A stretch of DNA of 64,000 nucleotides from Paenibacillus xylanexedens (GCF_007676705.1 NZ_VEBF01000007.1:1-64000); one strand, 5' to 3'; counted from the first letter of the stretch, positions 1-9,399 are shown. The notes: a model not told the origin generated them from the letters alone. Made by a program: numbers and translations.

Positions 1-110
1 TTCGCGTTTCATTCTGCAAGCAGAATGTTTACTCACTCGTTGTTCAGTTTTCAAAGATCAAACACGATTTGTTTTACTCATTTTTCGTCTCAACCAAGTT
101 TCGGCGGCGA
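1..110 (-). other. rRNA operon leader (5' end only)
   Basis: Read on the minus strand, this stretch contains the conserved motif TTGATCTTTGAAAACTGAAC (about 43-62), typical of Bacillales rrn leaders and 16S-23S spacers. Because two tandem promoters lie just upstream and no 16S sequence is present, I read it as the leader of an rRNA operon whose 16S gene begins beyond the left edge. The rrn-ygxA adjacency is the same as at B. subtilis rrnD, which supports this. The 16S gene itself is not visible. Confidence 0.75.
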
Positions 111-117
111 CTTAAAT

Positions 118-147
118 AATGTAACACATTTCGTTTGTTTTCGTCAA
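118..147 (-). promoter_or_regulatory. rrn promoter P2 (proximal)
   Basis: On the minus strand a TTGACG -35 box (142-147) and a TACATT -10 box (118-123) are separated by 18 bases. It is the nearer of two almost identical promoters pointing toward the rRNA leader, the usual tandem arrangement for rrn operons. Confidence 0.75.
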
Positions 148-247
148 GAACTTTTTTTAATTTCTTTTTTTGAAGCTTTAGTTCTTCACTTTTCCTCTAA
201 AGATTTTATCGTTTGTTGGCGATTAGCTCGTTTGAGGAACGAAATAT

Positions 248-277
248 AATGTATCACATATCGCGAATGAGAGTCAA
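248..277 (-). promoter_or_regulatory. rrn promoter P1 (distal)
   Basis: On the minus strand a TTGACT -35 box (272-277) and a TACATT -10 box (248-253) are separated by 18 bases. The -10 region and spacing match the promoter about 130 bases downstream, so the pair forms a tandem rrn promoter set. Confidence 0.75.
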
Positions 278-303
278 CATTTTTTTATAAATTATTAAAC
301 AAA

Positions 304-330
304 CAAAAAAGGAAGGTTTCCCCTCCCTTA
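304..330 (-). terminator. Rho-independent terminator after ygxA
   Basis: On the minus strand AAGGGAGG, a short loop and CCTTCCTT are followed by a T-run. It lies just past the ygxA stop and insulates it from the rrn promoters. Confidence 0.7.
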
Positions 331-364
331 TGTGATGAATATAGTATCAGTCTTCTAGATGAGG

Positions 365-1264
365 TTATGACTCAATCCAATACCGAATGTCCCGGCCCTC
401 TCCTTCGATTGATGGCCATCCTGCCGATTCTTTTACAATAGAACGAAAGACCAGCTTACGCAGAACCAACGGCAGATCCTCTCTAACAAATCTTAACTGG
501 GGATGATGAACAAGCTCATTCATGCTCCACGGCTCCTTGCGACTTCTTAACACACGGAGTAGAAGCTCTGAACATTCACTCATTTTGGACATTACGGAGA
601 ACTCACAGGCAAGCAATACAAGCTCTACTCGCTGCTCCAGCGTCTCCGAGCTTACGGTAAGCTCCTGATATAGCTTCCATAAAGCGCGGTCCAGATTCTG
701 CACATGTGTCCATACCGCATGATCCGGGTATATCCCCTGTTCAATCAACACAATTCGTGCCCAGTTCCCCAAAGCCTCTAATACATTGTAGTAGGCGTCT
801 ACCACATGACCTTCCTGGATATGACGCTTGGCCTCGACATACATTCTCAAGAAACTGGTGAATTCGTGCAGAAGCTTCTGCTCACGCAATTCTGTACCAA
901 AAGCAGACAATTCTTCTCGCAAATCACTTAATGCGCTGTCTGCTTCCCAGATGATCTCACCTTCAATCAGACACTGGGTGAGGTTATTATGATTACCGGT
1001 AATTACACTGCTCTGTACTTCATGACGGCTGGCATAGATCATTTGATAACGAAGATCACCATATCTGTAATGTCCCACCGTCGATGTCAATTGGTCATCG
1101 TTATGAACAACAAGTACTAATAATTCAAAATCTTGAACTAGGGAGCCGTGGAATCGCTCTCCCGGGTGGGAATAAGCGATAGCCCCAACTGCCCCCGTCT
1201 CTTCCGACTGTTCGGACAAAAAAGCAAGGTTCTTTAATTCCACGATTCCCTCCATACAATTCAT
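365..1264 (-). CDS. ygxA: YgxA-like nucleotidyltransferase-fold protein
   Basis: A 299-residue soluble protein that I recognise as the YgxA family: an N-terminal nucleotidyltransferase-like domain (about residues 1-120), a helical middle, and a C-terminal winged-helix-like part. Its biochemical role is not established. The N-terminal half shows the beta-rich pattern of the fold (FELLVLVVHNDD near residue 47), but I do not see a clear GS-x-DxD catalytic triad, so it may not be an active transferase. In B. subtilis ygxA sits between ygzB/perR and an rRNA operon, and the same context is seen here, which supports orthology. It is transcribed toward the rrn operon and ends at its own terminator. 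Confidence 0.8.
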   Translation of the reverse strand: MNCMEGIVELKNLAFLSEQSEETGAVGAIAYSHPGERFHGSLVQDFELLVLVVHNDDQLTSTVGHYRYGDLRYQMIYASRHEVQSSVITGNHNNLTQCLIEGEIIWEADSALSDLREELSAFGTELREQKLLHEFTSFLRMYVEAKRHIQEGHVVDAYYNVLEALGNWARIVLIEQGIYPDHAVWTHVQNLDRALWKLYQELTVSSETLEQRVELVLLACEFSVMSKMSECSELLLRVLRSRKEPWSMNELVHHPQLRFVREDLPLVLRKLVFRSIVKESAGWPSIEGEGRDIRYWIES

Positions 1265-1365
1265 GGCAGATAAGCGCCAAGTCAGTTATAATGTAATTCT
1301 ACATCCAGACTAAAGTTTCCTTCTTTTCCAGGTCCGTTACTACTCATACGATAGGAGCATTTTTC

Positions 1366-1746
1366 ATGATTTTTAAATCAGCAAAAATTAATGCTTTTCG
1401 CACTTGGGGATTACTGCTGACCATGCTGGGTATGGGCCTAATGATACTGGGGACAGCCGGGATTGTATTCTGGGGACATGCAGGCAAAGTATTCGCAGCT
1501 GTTGGACTCGTCATCGGACTGATTGCCATGATGGCCAGTCTGGCCATCTATTTCTGGGCTGGCATACTCTCCACCAGCGCAGTACAAGTCGACTGCCCGG
1601 AATGCGGGAAGTTAACCAAAATGCTTGGCAAAACGGATCGATGCATGTTCTGTCATACCATCCTCACCCTGGATCCTAATAAGGCTAATATGACCAGTCA
1701 ACAACTGAAAGCGCCTTCTACAACAGTCCCCCCCACCGATGGATAG
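1366..1746 (+). CDS. ygzB: YgzB-like membrane protein with zinc ribbon
   Basis: A 126-residue protein with two hydrophobic membrane segments (about 12-32 and 40-62) followed by a C-terminal zinc-ribbon-like domain with two Cys pairs (CPECGK near 75 and CMFCH near 89) and the family motif LTLDP. This is the YgzB family of Bacillales, function unknown. The start has a good ribosome binding site (AGGAGC, 8 bases upstream). It is divergent from ygxA, whereas in B. subtilis the genes near perR are more compact; here a glycosidase gene is inserted between ygzB and perR. Confidence 0.85.
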   Translation: MIFKSAKINAFRTWGLLLTMLGMGLMILGTAGIVFWGHAGKVFAAVGLVIGLIAMMASLAIYFWAGILSTSAVQVDCPECGKLTKMLGKTDRCMFCHTILTLDPNKANMTSQQLKAPSTTVPPTDG

Positions 1747-1800
1747 TACAAATTGATCTTCAACCGCCCGATGTCTTTCACCTTAATTTCATCCAAGAAC

Positions 1801-1836
1801 AAAAAAAGGCCCGGTATGTCTACCGGACCTTTTTTG
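1801..1836. terminator. Bidirectional terminator after ygzB
   Basis: AGGCCCGGTA, a four-base loop and TACCGGACCT are flanked by an A-run on the left and a T-run on the right. It ends ygzB and could also work for minus-strand transcripts. The bases from here to 2015 hold nothing else that I can recognise. Confidence 0.9.
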
Positions 1837-2015
1837 GCTTGGCTTATAAGTGTAACCCTTGTAAATGTTATGACAAGTTAAAATACGAAGTTAAGTTATA
1901 AGTCCTACAGCTACTAAAATGATAGATTGCATGTAAGCTGGTATCGAACGGGAGCAACTTTTGGCTCTGCGAAGCAAAACAAGCAAAGTGATCCGTCGAA
2001 CCCGGAGCAAGTTAA

Positions 2016-3746
2016 TTATTTCTGGTAACCGGCTTGCTTTAATACCTCCCAGGCAGAAGCATTAGCAAAGCTCCGATTCCACGCAGCTACTCCGCCCAGT
2101 TTCAACGAAGCAATCAAATCCACACGCGCCTGCAGGGACACGGCATCTTCGATCCATATTTTCTTGGTAGCTCCATCTTCCTCATATTCCACATAGTTCT
2201 GTCCACTTGCCTGATCCAGTTCGGGTTTGAGTTTCTTTTCTTGGATGAGTTCCACAATGGTATTCATGCCTACCGCTTTGGAAGACACCTTAACCTCGCC
2301 TTGATCATCCGTCTCTTCCGTCCAGATCCGTGTGTAGAGCGGAACCGCCATAATCAACTTGTTAGAAGGTACTTCATCCTCCTCAAGTATGCGTCTCATG
2401 GAAGCCTCGGTCCACGGCAGAGATGCTACCGAACCTGCCTTGGGACTGGCCGCCCAATGTTCATCATAAGCCATCACAATAACATAGTCTGCAAAAGAAC
2501 CTAAAGCGCGGCGATCCAGAAAGGCTGACCACATCTCGCTGTTCGATTTTGGTGTCACATCAACGGATAACATTAATCCATGTATGCGCGCCATCGCCTT
2601 GATCTCGCGTACAAATTGCGTAATATTCGGCCCGTCATCTGTGTACACGTTCTCAAAGTCGATGTTGATACCATCCAATTGATATGTCTGTGCATACTCT
2701 AGCATCTGCTCGATAATATGAGTGCGTGTCTTGTAAGAAGCGACGGCTTCTTTTGTAATGTCGGGATCAAAGCTGTTATCCATTAACCCCCATACTTCCA
2801 TGCCGGAACGATGAGCCCAGTTTACATAAGCCTGGTTTCCCTTACTTTTCACAGTGCCCTGTCCATCTGTAATGTGGAACCATGTGGGGCTGACCACATT
2901 TACACCCGGCATTTTACCAATAGAGCTTACATCAGGCTGACGATTGTACACAGCTTCCCAAACCAGGTTGACCGGTTTATTCTGCCACTTCTTCTCAGCT
3001 GCAGTCAGCGTGTACTTGGGCATGTCCACCTTCTTTTTCTCGGTGAGCGCGATATAATCATTATCAACATATCCGGCATAACCATTATCGAGTTGAACAA
3101 AACTCTGGTCATCACCCGTCTGCCATACACGTACCCGTGCATTCTTATCCATCTCAGCAATGATTGGTGAGGATTCTCCCCCACGTTTATATAGCGGTAC
3201 TGTCTTGTCTTCTTTGGATGACAACGTATCAATCGCTGCATATTGTATCGTGTCTCCTCCACGCATCAGCAGCACAGCACCTGTTACCGCATCTTCCTGT
3301 ATGGTTATGCCGTATACTTCTTTCAATGGTTTGAGCGGAATGTACGCTTCTCCGTCCTTAACCTCCGGCTTAACCGTCATAGGATAGTCCTTGTGATTAA
3401 GTTCTGCTTGTGTGCTGCCCTCCTTCATATGAAGGACACGCTGAGGGGAGGCAATAATGATATCTCCAGACTCTGGTTCATAACGTATACCCGCATCAAC
3501 CGCCTCTTGCAGCACCTTAACAGGTAACTTGAGTTGATCCCCTGTACCCGAAGCGTCTCCGTCCATCAGTTGCCCATCCACAAAAATAGGCTGACTTCTT
3601 CCTACCCAATCCGGGTCTTCATGGGTCTGGTTCAACCATACATTCGTTATAAGCCAGTAGGCACCCCCGGCGATCAGACAAGCTCCGAGAAAACCGGGCC
3701 AAAATGAACGTCGCTTCTGACGTGTATATCTGCTTTTTCTACCCAA
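2016..3746 (-). CDS. Membrane-anchored GH18-type glycosidase with stalk and SH3 domains
   Basis: A 576-residue protein with a basic N-terminus, one membrane anchor (about 16-36), a copper-amine-oxidase-N-like stalk domain (about 50-165, ending PLKPLKEVYGI), a bacterial SH3 domain (about 175-240) and a C-terminal GH18 family domain (about 255-570). The GH18 motif is seen as DGINIDFENVY near residue 360: D and E of the DxxDxE signature are present (D..D.E), so hydrolase activity on cell-wall or chitin-like glycan is plausible. Related Bacillales proteins act on spore or vegetative peptidoglycan. The start is TTG, chosen because GGAGG lies 7 bases upstream. It lies between ygzB and perR on the perR strand. 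Confidence 0.85.
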   Translation of the reverse strand: MGRKSRYTRQKRRSFWPGFLGACLIAGGAYWLITNVWLNQTHEDPDWVGRSQPIFVDGQLMDGDASGTGDQLKLPVKVLQEAVDAGIRYEPESGDIIIASPQRVLHMKEGSTQAELNHKDYPMTVKPEVKDGEAYIPLKPLKEVYGITIQEDAVTGAVLLMRGGDTIQYAAIDTLSSKEDKTVPLYKRGGESSPIIAEMDKNARVRVWQTGDDQSFVQLDNGYAGYVDNDYIALTEKKKVDMPKYTLTAAEKKWQNKPVNLVWEAVYNRQPDVSSIGKMPGVNVVSPTWFHITDGQGTVKSKGNQAYVNWAHRSGMEVWGLMDNSFDPDITKEAVASYKTRTHIIEQMLEYAQTYQLDGINIDFENVYTDDGPNITQFVREIKAMARIHGLMLSVDVTPKSNSEMWSAFLDRRALGSFADYVIVMAYDEHWAASPKAGSVASLPWTEASMRRILEEDEVPSNKLIMAVPLYTRIWTEETDDQGEVKVSSKAVGMNTIVELIQEKKLKPELDQASGQNYVEYEEDGATKKIWIEDAVSLQARVDLIASLKLGGVAAWNRSFANASAWEVLKQAGYQK

Positions 3747-3807
3747 ACGTCTACCTCCGTTAATTATGCTGAATCATAAGAATGTGCGCATAAGTTGTTT
3801 ATAAAAA

Positions 3808-3844
3808 AAACGTGTAGAATCCATACTCTGAATTCTACACGTTA
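3808..3844 (-). terminator. Terminator after perR
   Basis: A long inverted repeat (AACGTGTAGAAT with ATTCTACACGTT) followed on the minus strand by eight T residues, just past the perR stop. Confidence 0.9.
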
Positions 3845-3863
3845 ATATTGTAATTCAACTCTC

Positions 3864-4286
3864 TTAATCCCTGCAACTTTTACAAACGCCATATACTTCC
3901 AATCGGTGACCATGTACTTCAAAACCCGTACTAGACTCCGCTTGAAGTTCTACACTTTTGAGTGAAGGATAGCTGAAGTCTTCAATCTTGCCGCATTGAT
4001 CACAGATAACATGATAATGATCCGTCACATTGGCATCGAAGCGGCTTGAATTATCTCCGTATGTCAATTCCCGGACCATGCCAGCTTCCAGAAACATCTT
4101 CAAATTGTTATATACCGTCGCCACGCTCATACTGGGAAATTGGGGTTCAAGCGCTCGGTAAATTTCATCGGCTGTCGGATGCCCCATGGATTCCATCAGA
4201 TAGTTCAATATGGCATGACGCTGGGGTGTAATACGGACACCGGTCGTTTTCAGATGCTCCAACGCATGTTGGACACGTGTTGCCAT
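3864..4286 (-). CDS. perR: Peroxide-sensing Fur-family repressor PerR
   Basis: A 140-residue winged-helix metalloregulator. Counting from the chosen start, the regulatory-site ligands H36, D84, H90, H92 and D103 are all present. They align with H37, D85, H91, H93 and D104 of B. subtilis PerR, whose histidines are oxidised by peroxide; the Asp at position 84 separates PerR from Fur. The structural zinc site is present as CDQC (95-98) and a C-terminal CKSC. I start at the internal ATG because AAGGCGGTGG lies 5 bases upstream; the 8-residue longer form has no such site. A strong promoter lies upstream. I do not see a clear PerR box in that promoter. Confidence 0.93.
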   Translation of the reverse strand: MATRVQHALEHLKTTGVRITPQRHAILNYLMESMGHPTADEIYRALEPQFPSMSVATVYNNLKMFLEAGMVRELTYGDNSSRFDANVTDHYHVICDQCGKIEDFSYPSLKSVELQAESSTGFEVHGHRLEVYGVCKSCRD

Positions 4287-4418
4287 AAAACCCACCGCCT
4301 TACCTTTCATTCATTCTCTGGTGAAGAGTGAGTACTGTCTCCTCGTACAGAGTTGATTCCCGGCCATTAACAACGACACCCCATCTATCGTGTCGTGTAA
4401 TCTTGCCAGTGTACATTT

Positions 4419-4448
4419 ATTTTACGGCGATTACAAGTTTATTGTCAA
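4419..4448 (-). promoter_or_regulatory. Sigma-A-type promoter of perR
   Basis: On the minus strand a perfect TTGACA (4443-4448) and TAAAAT (4419-4424) are separated by 18 bases, about 130 bases upstream of the perR start. The long leader has no recognised regulatory element. Confidence 0.7.
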
Positions 4449-4456
4449 CGCGGTGG

Positions 4457-5866
4457 TCAAGGAACCTCTGTAGAATCCTCCTGGGAATTTGCTCCGTCTT
4501 CGGTTGTCTGTTCCAGATTCTCAGGCGCATCTTCAGACTCCGGTGTAACTTTTTCTGGCGTAGACACGGCCGGGTTGCTCTGAATGGTGAGATCACTGTT
4601 GCCTTCAATTTTCACCCTGTACTCACCCTCCCCGAGCTGGCCTTCTATGGTTTTGTTCTGGACTTTGAAAGGCAAATCAGTGCTTAAATCTCCATAACTG
4701 CTGGAACCAGAAAGACTATAGTCCCCCCGATCAGGGAGCAGCACGTTAATGGCACCTACAGCACTGTACACATCCCAGTCTCCTCCGACTTTGGCAGATA
4801 CGATGTTAATACTGCCATTGAGCGATTGAGCCTTGATTCCCAGATTGGCTCCATCCAGCGTAATATTGCCGTTACGTGTCTCTGCCGTGAATTCGCCAAC
4901 GGAGTCTGCGATACTGATACTTCCCACTTGTGTGGTCAGATCGACATCTCCTGAAACACCGCGAGCCTTCATGTCTCCACGGTTACTGTCCAGATCTACA
5001 TTACCAATGGCGTTGGCCACAATGACATCTCCGTTCAACGTTTTCCCCGAGATATCTCCCACGGCATTGGTAATCCGGATTCGTCCGTTCCCCGTTTCAG
5101 CTAATATAGTACTGATCGCTTCCGGACGATTTAATAATATGGCTCCATTGGAAGTTCGAATATCCAAATTAAAGCGACGATCATCCGGAATCGTAATAGT
5201 CATATTCATCCGTGGCTGTGTTTTTTCATTTTCTCCATACGTCTTGCCTGTAGCCTTGATATGAATTACTTTCGTTCCATCCGTCTCCACAAAAGAGGCA
5301 TCCGCTACGGCTTTCGCCTGCACCTCCGTCGTCTGATCCACCCAGATAACCGTTCGTACTTCAATCTCCTCTGTGTCTCCCCGTTGTACCGAGATATCTC
5401 CGTTCACACCTTCAACCACCAGATCTGAAGTATCCATACCAACAGGTACACGGATCGTGCCCTTATCTTCCATATATCCTGCAGCTTGACTGTAGTCCAT
5501 GGAAGCCGCTCCAAGATTTAGACTCACTCTATTCCATAAGTGCATGTAGTGATCCTGTTCCGTAACAATAAATACAGAAGCCGCCAAAATCAACGAGGTC
5601 AGAATGCCTTTGGCATCGGGTCTAAAACGTACTTTTATGGGTTCATCGGGATTGTCTGAATTAACGGATTGCACTTTTTTTCTTCTACGTGTCCACAAGA
5701 ACAGCACAATATATTCCACGCCTAAAACAACGAGTAAAAATGGCCACCAGTCCACCATCTCATATACATAGTCAGTTCCCCACCGTTTATCCAAAATCAA
5801 CAGCACACCAACCGCTATGATTAAGGCGGCAGCCGTATAGCGGCCAACCCGGACTTTACGGTTCAT
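4457..5866 (-). CDS. DUF4097-type membrane protein with beta-strand repeats
   Basis: A 469-residue protein with two or three N-terminal membrane helices (about 10-32, 40-58 and a further one near 90) and a large outward-facing region built of short repeated beta-strands (about 150-400, recurrent GDV/GDI/NG turns such as NGDISVQRG and RNGNITLDG), typical of DUF4097/LiaF-like C-terminal domains. The tail (about 430-469) is acidic and low-complexity. Such proteins are often tied to cell-envelope stress sensing; the precise role here is unknown. It lies 25 bases downstream of another membrane-protein gene, so the two are probably one operon. Confidence 0.8.
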   Translation of the reverse strand: MNRKVRVGRYTAAALIIAVGVLLILDKRWGTDYVYEMVDWWPFLLVVLGVEYIVLFLWTRRRKKVQSVNSDNPDEPIKVRFRPDAKGILTSLILAASVFIVTEQDHYMHLWNRVSLNLGAASMDYSQAAGYMEDKGTIRVPVGMDTSDLVVEGVNGDISVQRGDTEEIEVRTVIWVDQTTEVQAKAVADASFVETDGTKVIHIKATGKTYGENEKTQPRMNMTITIPDDRRFNLDIRTSNGAILLNRPEAISTILAETGNGRIRITNAVGDISGKTLNGDVIVANAIGNVDLDSNRGDMKARGVSGDVDLTTQVGSISIADSVGEFTAETRNGNITLDGANLGIKAQSLNGSINIVSAKVGGDWDVYSAVGAINVLLPDRGDYSLSGSSSYGDLSTDLPFKVQNKTIEGQLGEGEYRVKIEGNSDLTIQSNPAVSTPEKVTPESEDAPENLEQTTEDGANSQEDSTEVP

Positions 5867-5891
5867 CAGGTTCCCCCCTTTATCGTATCGA

Positions 5892-6485
5892 CTACAATTT
5901 TTTCTTGTTCAACATAACCCAAAACTCACGCCCGAACAGAAGCAATCCTCCTACAATCATAAGAATCGCAAATGAATATCCACCGTACATGGCAAGAATC
6001 TCCTGGAACCAGCGTGGTTTACGGAAAAACAGTACCATCAAAGACCCTCCCACAATCAGGAGCAACCCAAACGATATGCCTCTCTCCCAGACCATCATTG
6101 CCTCTCGTGTAGAACGTTCATTGGATACCGGCTTGTCCAAAGTTCCCTGGGTTACTGCTCTCCGTCTGCGCATCATGACCCAATCTGCAGATTGCAGCAC
6201 ATCATATACATTGTAAAAGTAAATAACCGGGATACACAAAGCAAGCAAGATAAGCAATGGCACATTGATCTGTATTCCAATGGATGAGAAGTACAACACT
6301 GCTGACAGATCAAGCAAAACCAGCAGCATAAAGGTCAAACCTCGCATGTACAATCTCAGATAAATATGACCAAGCCCAGGAATAATGGCACTAAGTAATC
6401 CCGCAATAAACTTGTGAGTCCGATTTCTGACCGGTTTGGCCTGAACTGTACGGGTCTTTTTGTTCAATTGACGTCTCCGCTTCAT
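5892..6485 (-). CDS. Multi-pass membrane protein of unknown function
   Basis: A 197-residue integral membrane protein. A very basic N-terminus (RRRQLNKKTR) is followed by a SAIIPGLGHIYLR motif, common in TM2-like and YtpA-neighbour small membrane proteins, and about five to six hydrophobic helices. A cytoplasmic basic loop (MMRRRRAV) lies near the middle. It is the first gene of a probable two-gene operon with the DUF4097 protein, suggesting a shared envelope role. I cannot name a function. Confidence 0.75.
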   Translation of the reverse strand: MKRRRQLNKKTRTVQAKPVRNRTHKFIAGLLSAIIPGLGHIYLRLYMRGLTFMLLVLLDLSAVLYFSSIGIQINVPLLILLALCIPVIYFYNVYDVLQSADWVMMRRRRAVTQGTLDKPVSNERSTREAMMVWERGISFGLLLIVGGSLMVLFFRKPRWFQEILAMYGGYSFAILMIVGGLLLFGREFWVMLNKKKL

Positions 6486-6588
6486 AACATACTCCTCTCT
6501 TCTGATCCGACCTTCCGCTCTTCATGCATTTGGTTAGATAGTACCCTAAAGAGCAAGGAGAGTAACTGGAAGAAATATGGATATGACC

Positions 6589-6627
6589 AAAAACCCTCCG
6601 GCACTACTGGCCTGTGGAGGGTTGTAA
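6589..6627 (-). terminator. Terminator after the MgtC-family gene
   Basis: AACCCTCC and GGAGGGTT form a stem around a 16-base loop, and the minus strand continues with a T-rich run. It lies directly past the stop codon of the MgtC-family gene. Confidence 0.75.
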
Positions 6628-6632
6628 TTCAT

Positions 6633-7343
6633 TTATTCGATCGAAACTTTGGTCACGTGTTCCCACTGCCTTAACTTAGATACAAGCCCTACTGTTTCGA
6701 AATCATGCGGTACCTGGACATGCAGCACAATCTCAATTTTGCGTTCAACCGATATCATCTCTGCAAATGCCAGGTCTTGTTCATTCACAGTAATTTTACG
6801 GATCTTGATCTTCTCCTGCTCCATACATGAAGACAGTTGTTCCAGAAAACCGGGTTCTGACAACGTATGAAGTGTAACGACATGCATCTTGTTCCCTCGT
6901 AAATACCTCAGCTCCAGTTTGTTAAATACCCAGAGATTAAGCAATACCAGGACGGTGGATACGATCGATGCAAAAAAGAATCCCGCACCTGCTGCGAGCC
7001 CAATAGCTGCAACAACCCAGATCGAAGCTGCCGTAGTCAATCCGGTGATGGATTTTCCAGTGAAGAGAATTGTCCCTGCTCCCAGGAATCCGACACCAGT
7101 AATTACAGCTGTAGCCAGACGGGCTGGGTCGATCCTTACATTTAATTCATTAGCAAAATCTTTAAAGCCATAAACAGACAACATCATAATCAGTGCAGAG
7201 CCCAGACAGACCAAAATATGGGTACGCAAACCAGCAGCATGATTGGACCGTTCCCGCTCCAGGCCTACGAGCCCTCCAAGCAGCATAGCCAGTAATAATC
7301 GTAATAAAATGTGCCACTCATCAATGAACCAGGGATCGCCCAA
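6633..7343 (-). CDS. MgtC/SapB-family membrane protein
   Basis: A 236-residue protein with four to five membrane helices in the first 150 residues and a soluble C-terminal ACT-like domain (about 152-236). The family pattern is clear: GGLVGLERERSNHAAGLRTH near the N-terminus and GVGFLGAGTI near residue 85. Homologues (MgtC, SapB, B. subtilis YhiD) affect magnesium homeostasis, acid survival or ATP synthase activity rather than transporting magnesium directly. The start codon is TTG with GGAGGAGG 10 bases upstream. No M-box magnesium riboswitch is possible in front of it, because only 33 bases separate it from the next gene. Confidence 0.88.
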   Translation of the reverse strand: MGDPWFIDEWHILLRLLLAMLLGGLVGLERERSNHAAGLRTHILVCLGSALIMMLSVYGFKDFANELNVRIDPARLATAVITGVGFLGAGTILFTGKSITGLTTAASIWVVAAIGLAAGAGFFFASIVSTVLVLLNLWVFNKLELRYLRGNKMHVVTLHTLSEPGFLEQLSSCMEQEKIKIRKITVNEQDLAFAEMISVERKIEIVLHVQVPHDFETVGLVSKLRQWEHVTKVSIE

Positions 7344-7376
7344 AGTCGGTATTCCTCCTCCAAGTTGTTAACGTTA

Positions 7377-7838
7377 TTAAAGTTTATTCTTGTGAAAAGT
7401 CGTTAATTCCACTCCAGGTGCAATCTGTGTGACTTCCACGGGTTTGAAACCAAATTTGGTGTACAGTTTCACAGCGGGTTGATTCAGCGTTCCTGTGGAG
7501 ACGATATAACGCGGAAGATCTGCATGCTGTTCCAAGACATGCGTCATTAAAGATGCAGCGATTCCCTTGCGAAAGTGATCCGGGTGCACCATCATTCGTG
7601 TAATGGTCAGTGTGTTCTCCTCTTCCTCCGCTACAGCGACAGCCCCGATAAGTTCTCCGTCATCATGGACACCATAAAAGTGCTCTCCGCAATCCCGAAG
7701 TGTCTCCATCGTATCCATCAAAGGAGGAATCTCCTGAAATCCGATGATTTCAGCTTCCAATCGATAGGCCATATGTTGAAGTCTCCATAACTGTCCCAAC
7801 GTCTCCAGATCACGTAATGACAATGATTGAATGTTCAT
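7377..7838 (-). CDS. GNAT-family N-acetyltransferase
   Basis: A 153-residue acetyltransferase of the GNAT fold. The acetyl-CoA loop is seen as RMMVHPDHFRKGIAASLM (R/Q-x-x-G-x-G/A pattern), with the C-terminal beta-bulge sequence NQPAVKLYTKFGFK. The substrate is unknown. I place the start at an internal ATG (MNIQSLSL) because a 30-residue longer reading would run through the gatB terminator hairpin, and GGGGGAACGG sits just upstream of this ATG. The 33-base gap to the MgtC-family gene suggests co-transcription. Confidence 0.85.
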   Translation of the reverse strand: MNIQSLSLRDLETLGQLWRLQHMAYRLEAEIIGFQEIPPLMDTMETLRDCGEHFYGVHDDGELIGAVAVAEEEENTLTITRMMVHPDHFRKGIAASLMTHVLEQHADLPRYIVSTGTLNQPAVKLYTKFGFKPVEVTQIAPGVELTTFHKNKL

Positions 7839-7880
7839 ATCCGTTCCCCCGTCTGAATTACTTTCGTCTCTTTCATAACA

Positions 7881-7912
7881 AAAAGAGGCTGTCACAGGGA
7901 CGAGCCTCTTTC
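7881..7912 (-). terminator. Terminator of the gatCAB operon
   Basis: AAAGAGGCT and AGCCTCTTT form a perfect stem; the minus strand continues into a T-run. It lies about 22 bases after the gatB stop and sets the 5' limit for the following GNAT gene. Confidence 0.9.
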
Positions 7913-7933
7913 TGTCCGGCCTCACCGGAAGGA

Positions 7934-9373
7934 TTAGCGGTTCAGTACATCTGCAAGCAGTTGGTTGGCGAGGGCGGGATTCGCCTTGCCTTTACTTTCT
8001 TTCATAACTTGACCAACGAGGAAACCAATGGCTTTCTGTTTACCAGCCTTATAATCTTCCACAGATTGAGGATTGTTCGCCACAACCTGCTCAACGATGG
8101 CTAGAATGGCACCTTCATCACTAATCTGCACAAGACCCTTCTCTTCAACGATCTGCTGTGGAAGCTTGCCGCTCTCCAGCATTTCTTTGAATACCGTTTT
8201 GGCGATTTTACTGTTAATGGTGCCCTTCTCAAGCAGTCCGATCATCTCACCCAAACCTTGACCCGTTAATGGAACCTGAGTCACCTCGAGGTTGCTCGTA
8301 TTCAGGTAACCCAGTAAGTCGCCCATAATCCAGTTGGATACGGATTTGGCATCCTCAGTGAATTTCAGGCTATCCTCAAAAAGATCAGCAATAGCTTTTG
8401 ATGAAGTAATAACCTCTGCATCATAACTAGGCAATCCGTAATCAGCCGTGTAACGAGCCTTACGTTCGTCCGGAAGCTCAGGTATGGTAGCCTTGATCCG
8501 CTCTTTCCAGTCCGCATCAATATGCAGCTTCACGAGATCCGGGTCCGGGAAATAACGGTAGTCATGCGCCTGTTCCTTGCCACGCATCGACAGTGTTTTT
8601 CCTTGAGCTTCGTCCCAACGACGTGTCTCCTGAACCACTTCACCGCCATCATCCAGAATTTCAGCCTGACGATACTGTTCATATTCCAGACCACGCTGCA
8701 CACCACGGAAGGAGTTCATGTTTTTCAGCTCGGCTCTTGTTCCCAGCTTCTCCTGACCATGTGGACGCAAACTGATGTTGGCGTCACAACGCAGTGAACC
8801 TTCTTCCATCTTCACATCCGACACATCACAGTACTGCATGATTGCACGCAATTTTTCGAGATACGCACGTGCCTCTTCCGGAGAAGAAATCTCAGGCTCG
8901 GATACGATCTCCACGAGTGGGGTGCCGACACGGTTGAAGTCCACCAAAGACGCGTACCCACCATCGATATGTGTGAGCTTCCCTGCATCTTCTTCCAAGT
9001 GAAGACGCGTGATGCCGATTCGTTTCGTTTCACCATTCACTTCGATATCAATCCAGCCGTTCTCACCGATCGGTTGATCGAATTGCGAGATCTGGTAGGC
9101 TTTTGGTGAATCGGGGTAAAAGTAGTTTTTACGGTCAAACTTGCTGACATCAGCAATCGTACAATTCAGGGCCATCGCTGCCTTCATCGCATAGTCTACA
9201 GCTTGACGATTCAGTACAGGCAATACGCCCGGATGCCCAAGGCAGACCGGACAGGTATGCGTATTCGGCGGAGCTCCAAAAGCTGTGGAGCAACCACAGA
9301 AAATTTTGGAGTTCGTGTGCAACTCCACGTGGACCTCAAGTCCAACGACCGTTTCATATTTAGATGCGGACAT
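7934..9373 (-). CDS. gatB: Asp-tRNA(Asn)/Glu-tRNA(Gln) amidotransferase subunit B
   Basis: A 479-residue protein of normal GatB length. It binds misacylated tRNA, activates the glutamate or aspartate with ATP and receives ammonia from GatA. Seen: the N-terminal [10 protein letters not shown] signature, the CPVCLGHPG zinc-site-like motif, the [20 protein letters not shown] active-site region near residue 85, and a C-terminal YqeY-like tail domain (about 330-479) that holds tRNA. The ribosome binding site is GAGGAATATAG. It is the last gene of the gatC-gatA-gatB operon. Confidence 0.98.
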   Translation of the reverse strand: MSASKYETVVGLEVHVELHTNSKIFCGCSTAFGAPPNTHTCPVCLGHPGVLPVLNRQAVDYAMKAAMALNCTIADVSKFDRKNYFYPDSPKAYQISQFDQPIGENGWIDIEVNGETKRIGITRLHLEEDAGKLTHIDGGYASLVDFNRVGTPLVEIVSEPEISSPEEARAYLEKLRAIMQYCDVSDVKMEEGSLRCDANISLRPHGQEKLGTRAELKNMNSFRGVQRGLEYEQYRQAEILDDGGEVVQETRRWDEAQGKTLSMRGKEQAHDYRYFPDPDLVKLHIDADWKERIKATIPELPDERKARYTADYGLPSYDAEVITSSKAIADLFEDSLKFTEDAKSVSNWIMGDLLGYLNTSNLEVTQVPLTGQGLGEMIGLLEKGTINSKIAKTVFKEMLESGKLPQQIVEEKGLVQISDEGAILAIVEQVVANNPQSVEDYKAGKQKAIGFLVGQVMKESKGKANPALANQLLADVLNR

Positions 9374-9399
9374 TTCTATATTCCTCCGTTCCGGGCAGT

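Noticed and set aside
4287-4418. PerR box upstream of perR
   Set aside because: I looked for TTATAATnATTATAA-type symmetry near the promoter and found none convincing.
7344-7376. Magnesium (M-box) riboswitch upstream of the MgtC-family gene
   Set aside because: Only 33 bases separate the gene from the preceding one, too short for an M-box.
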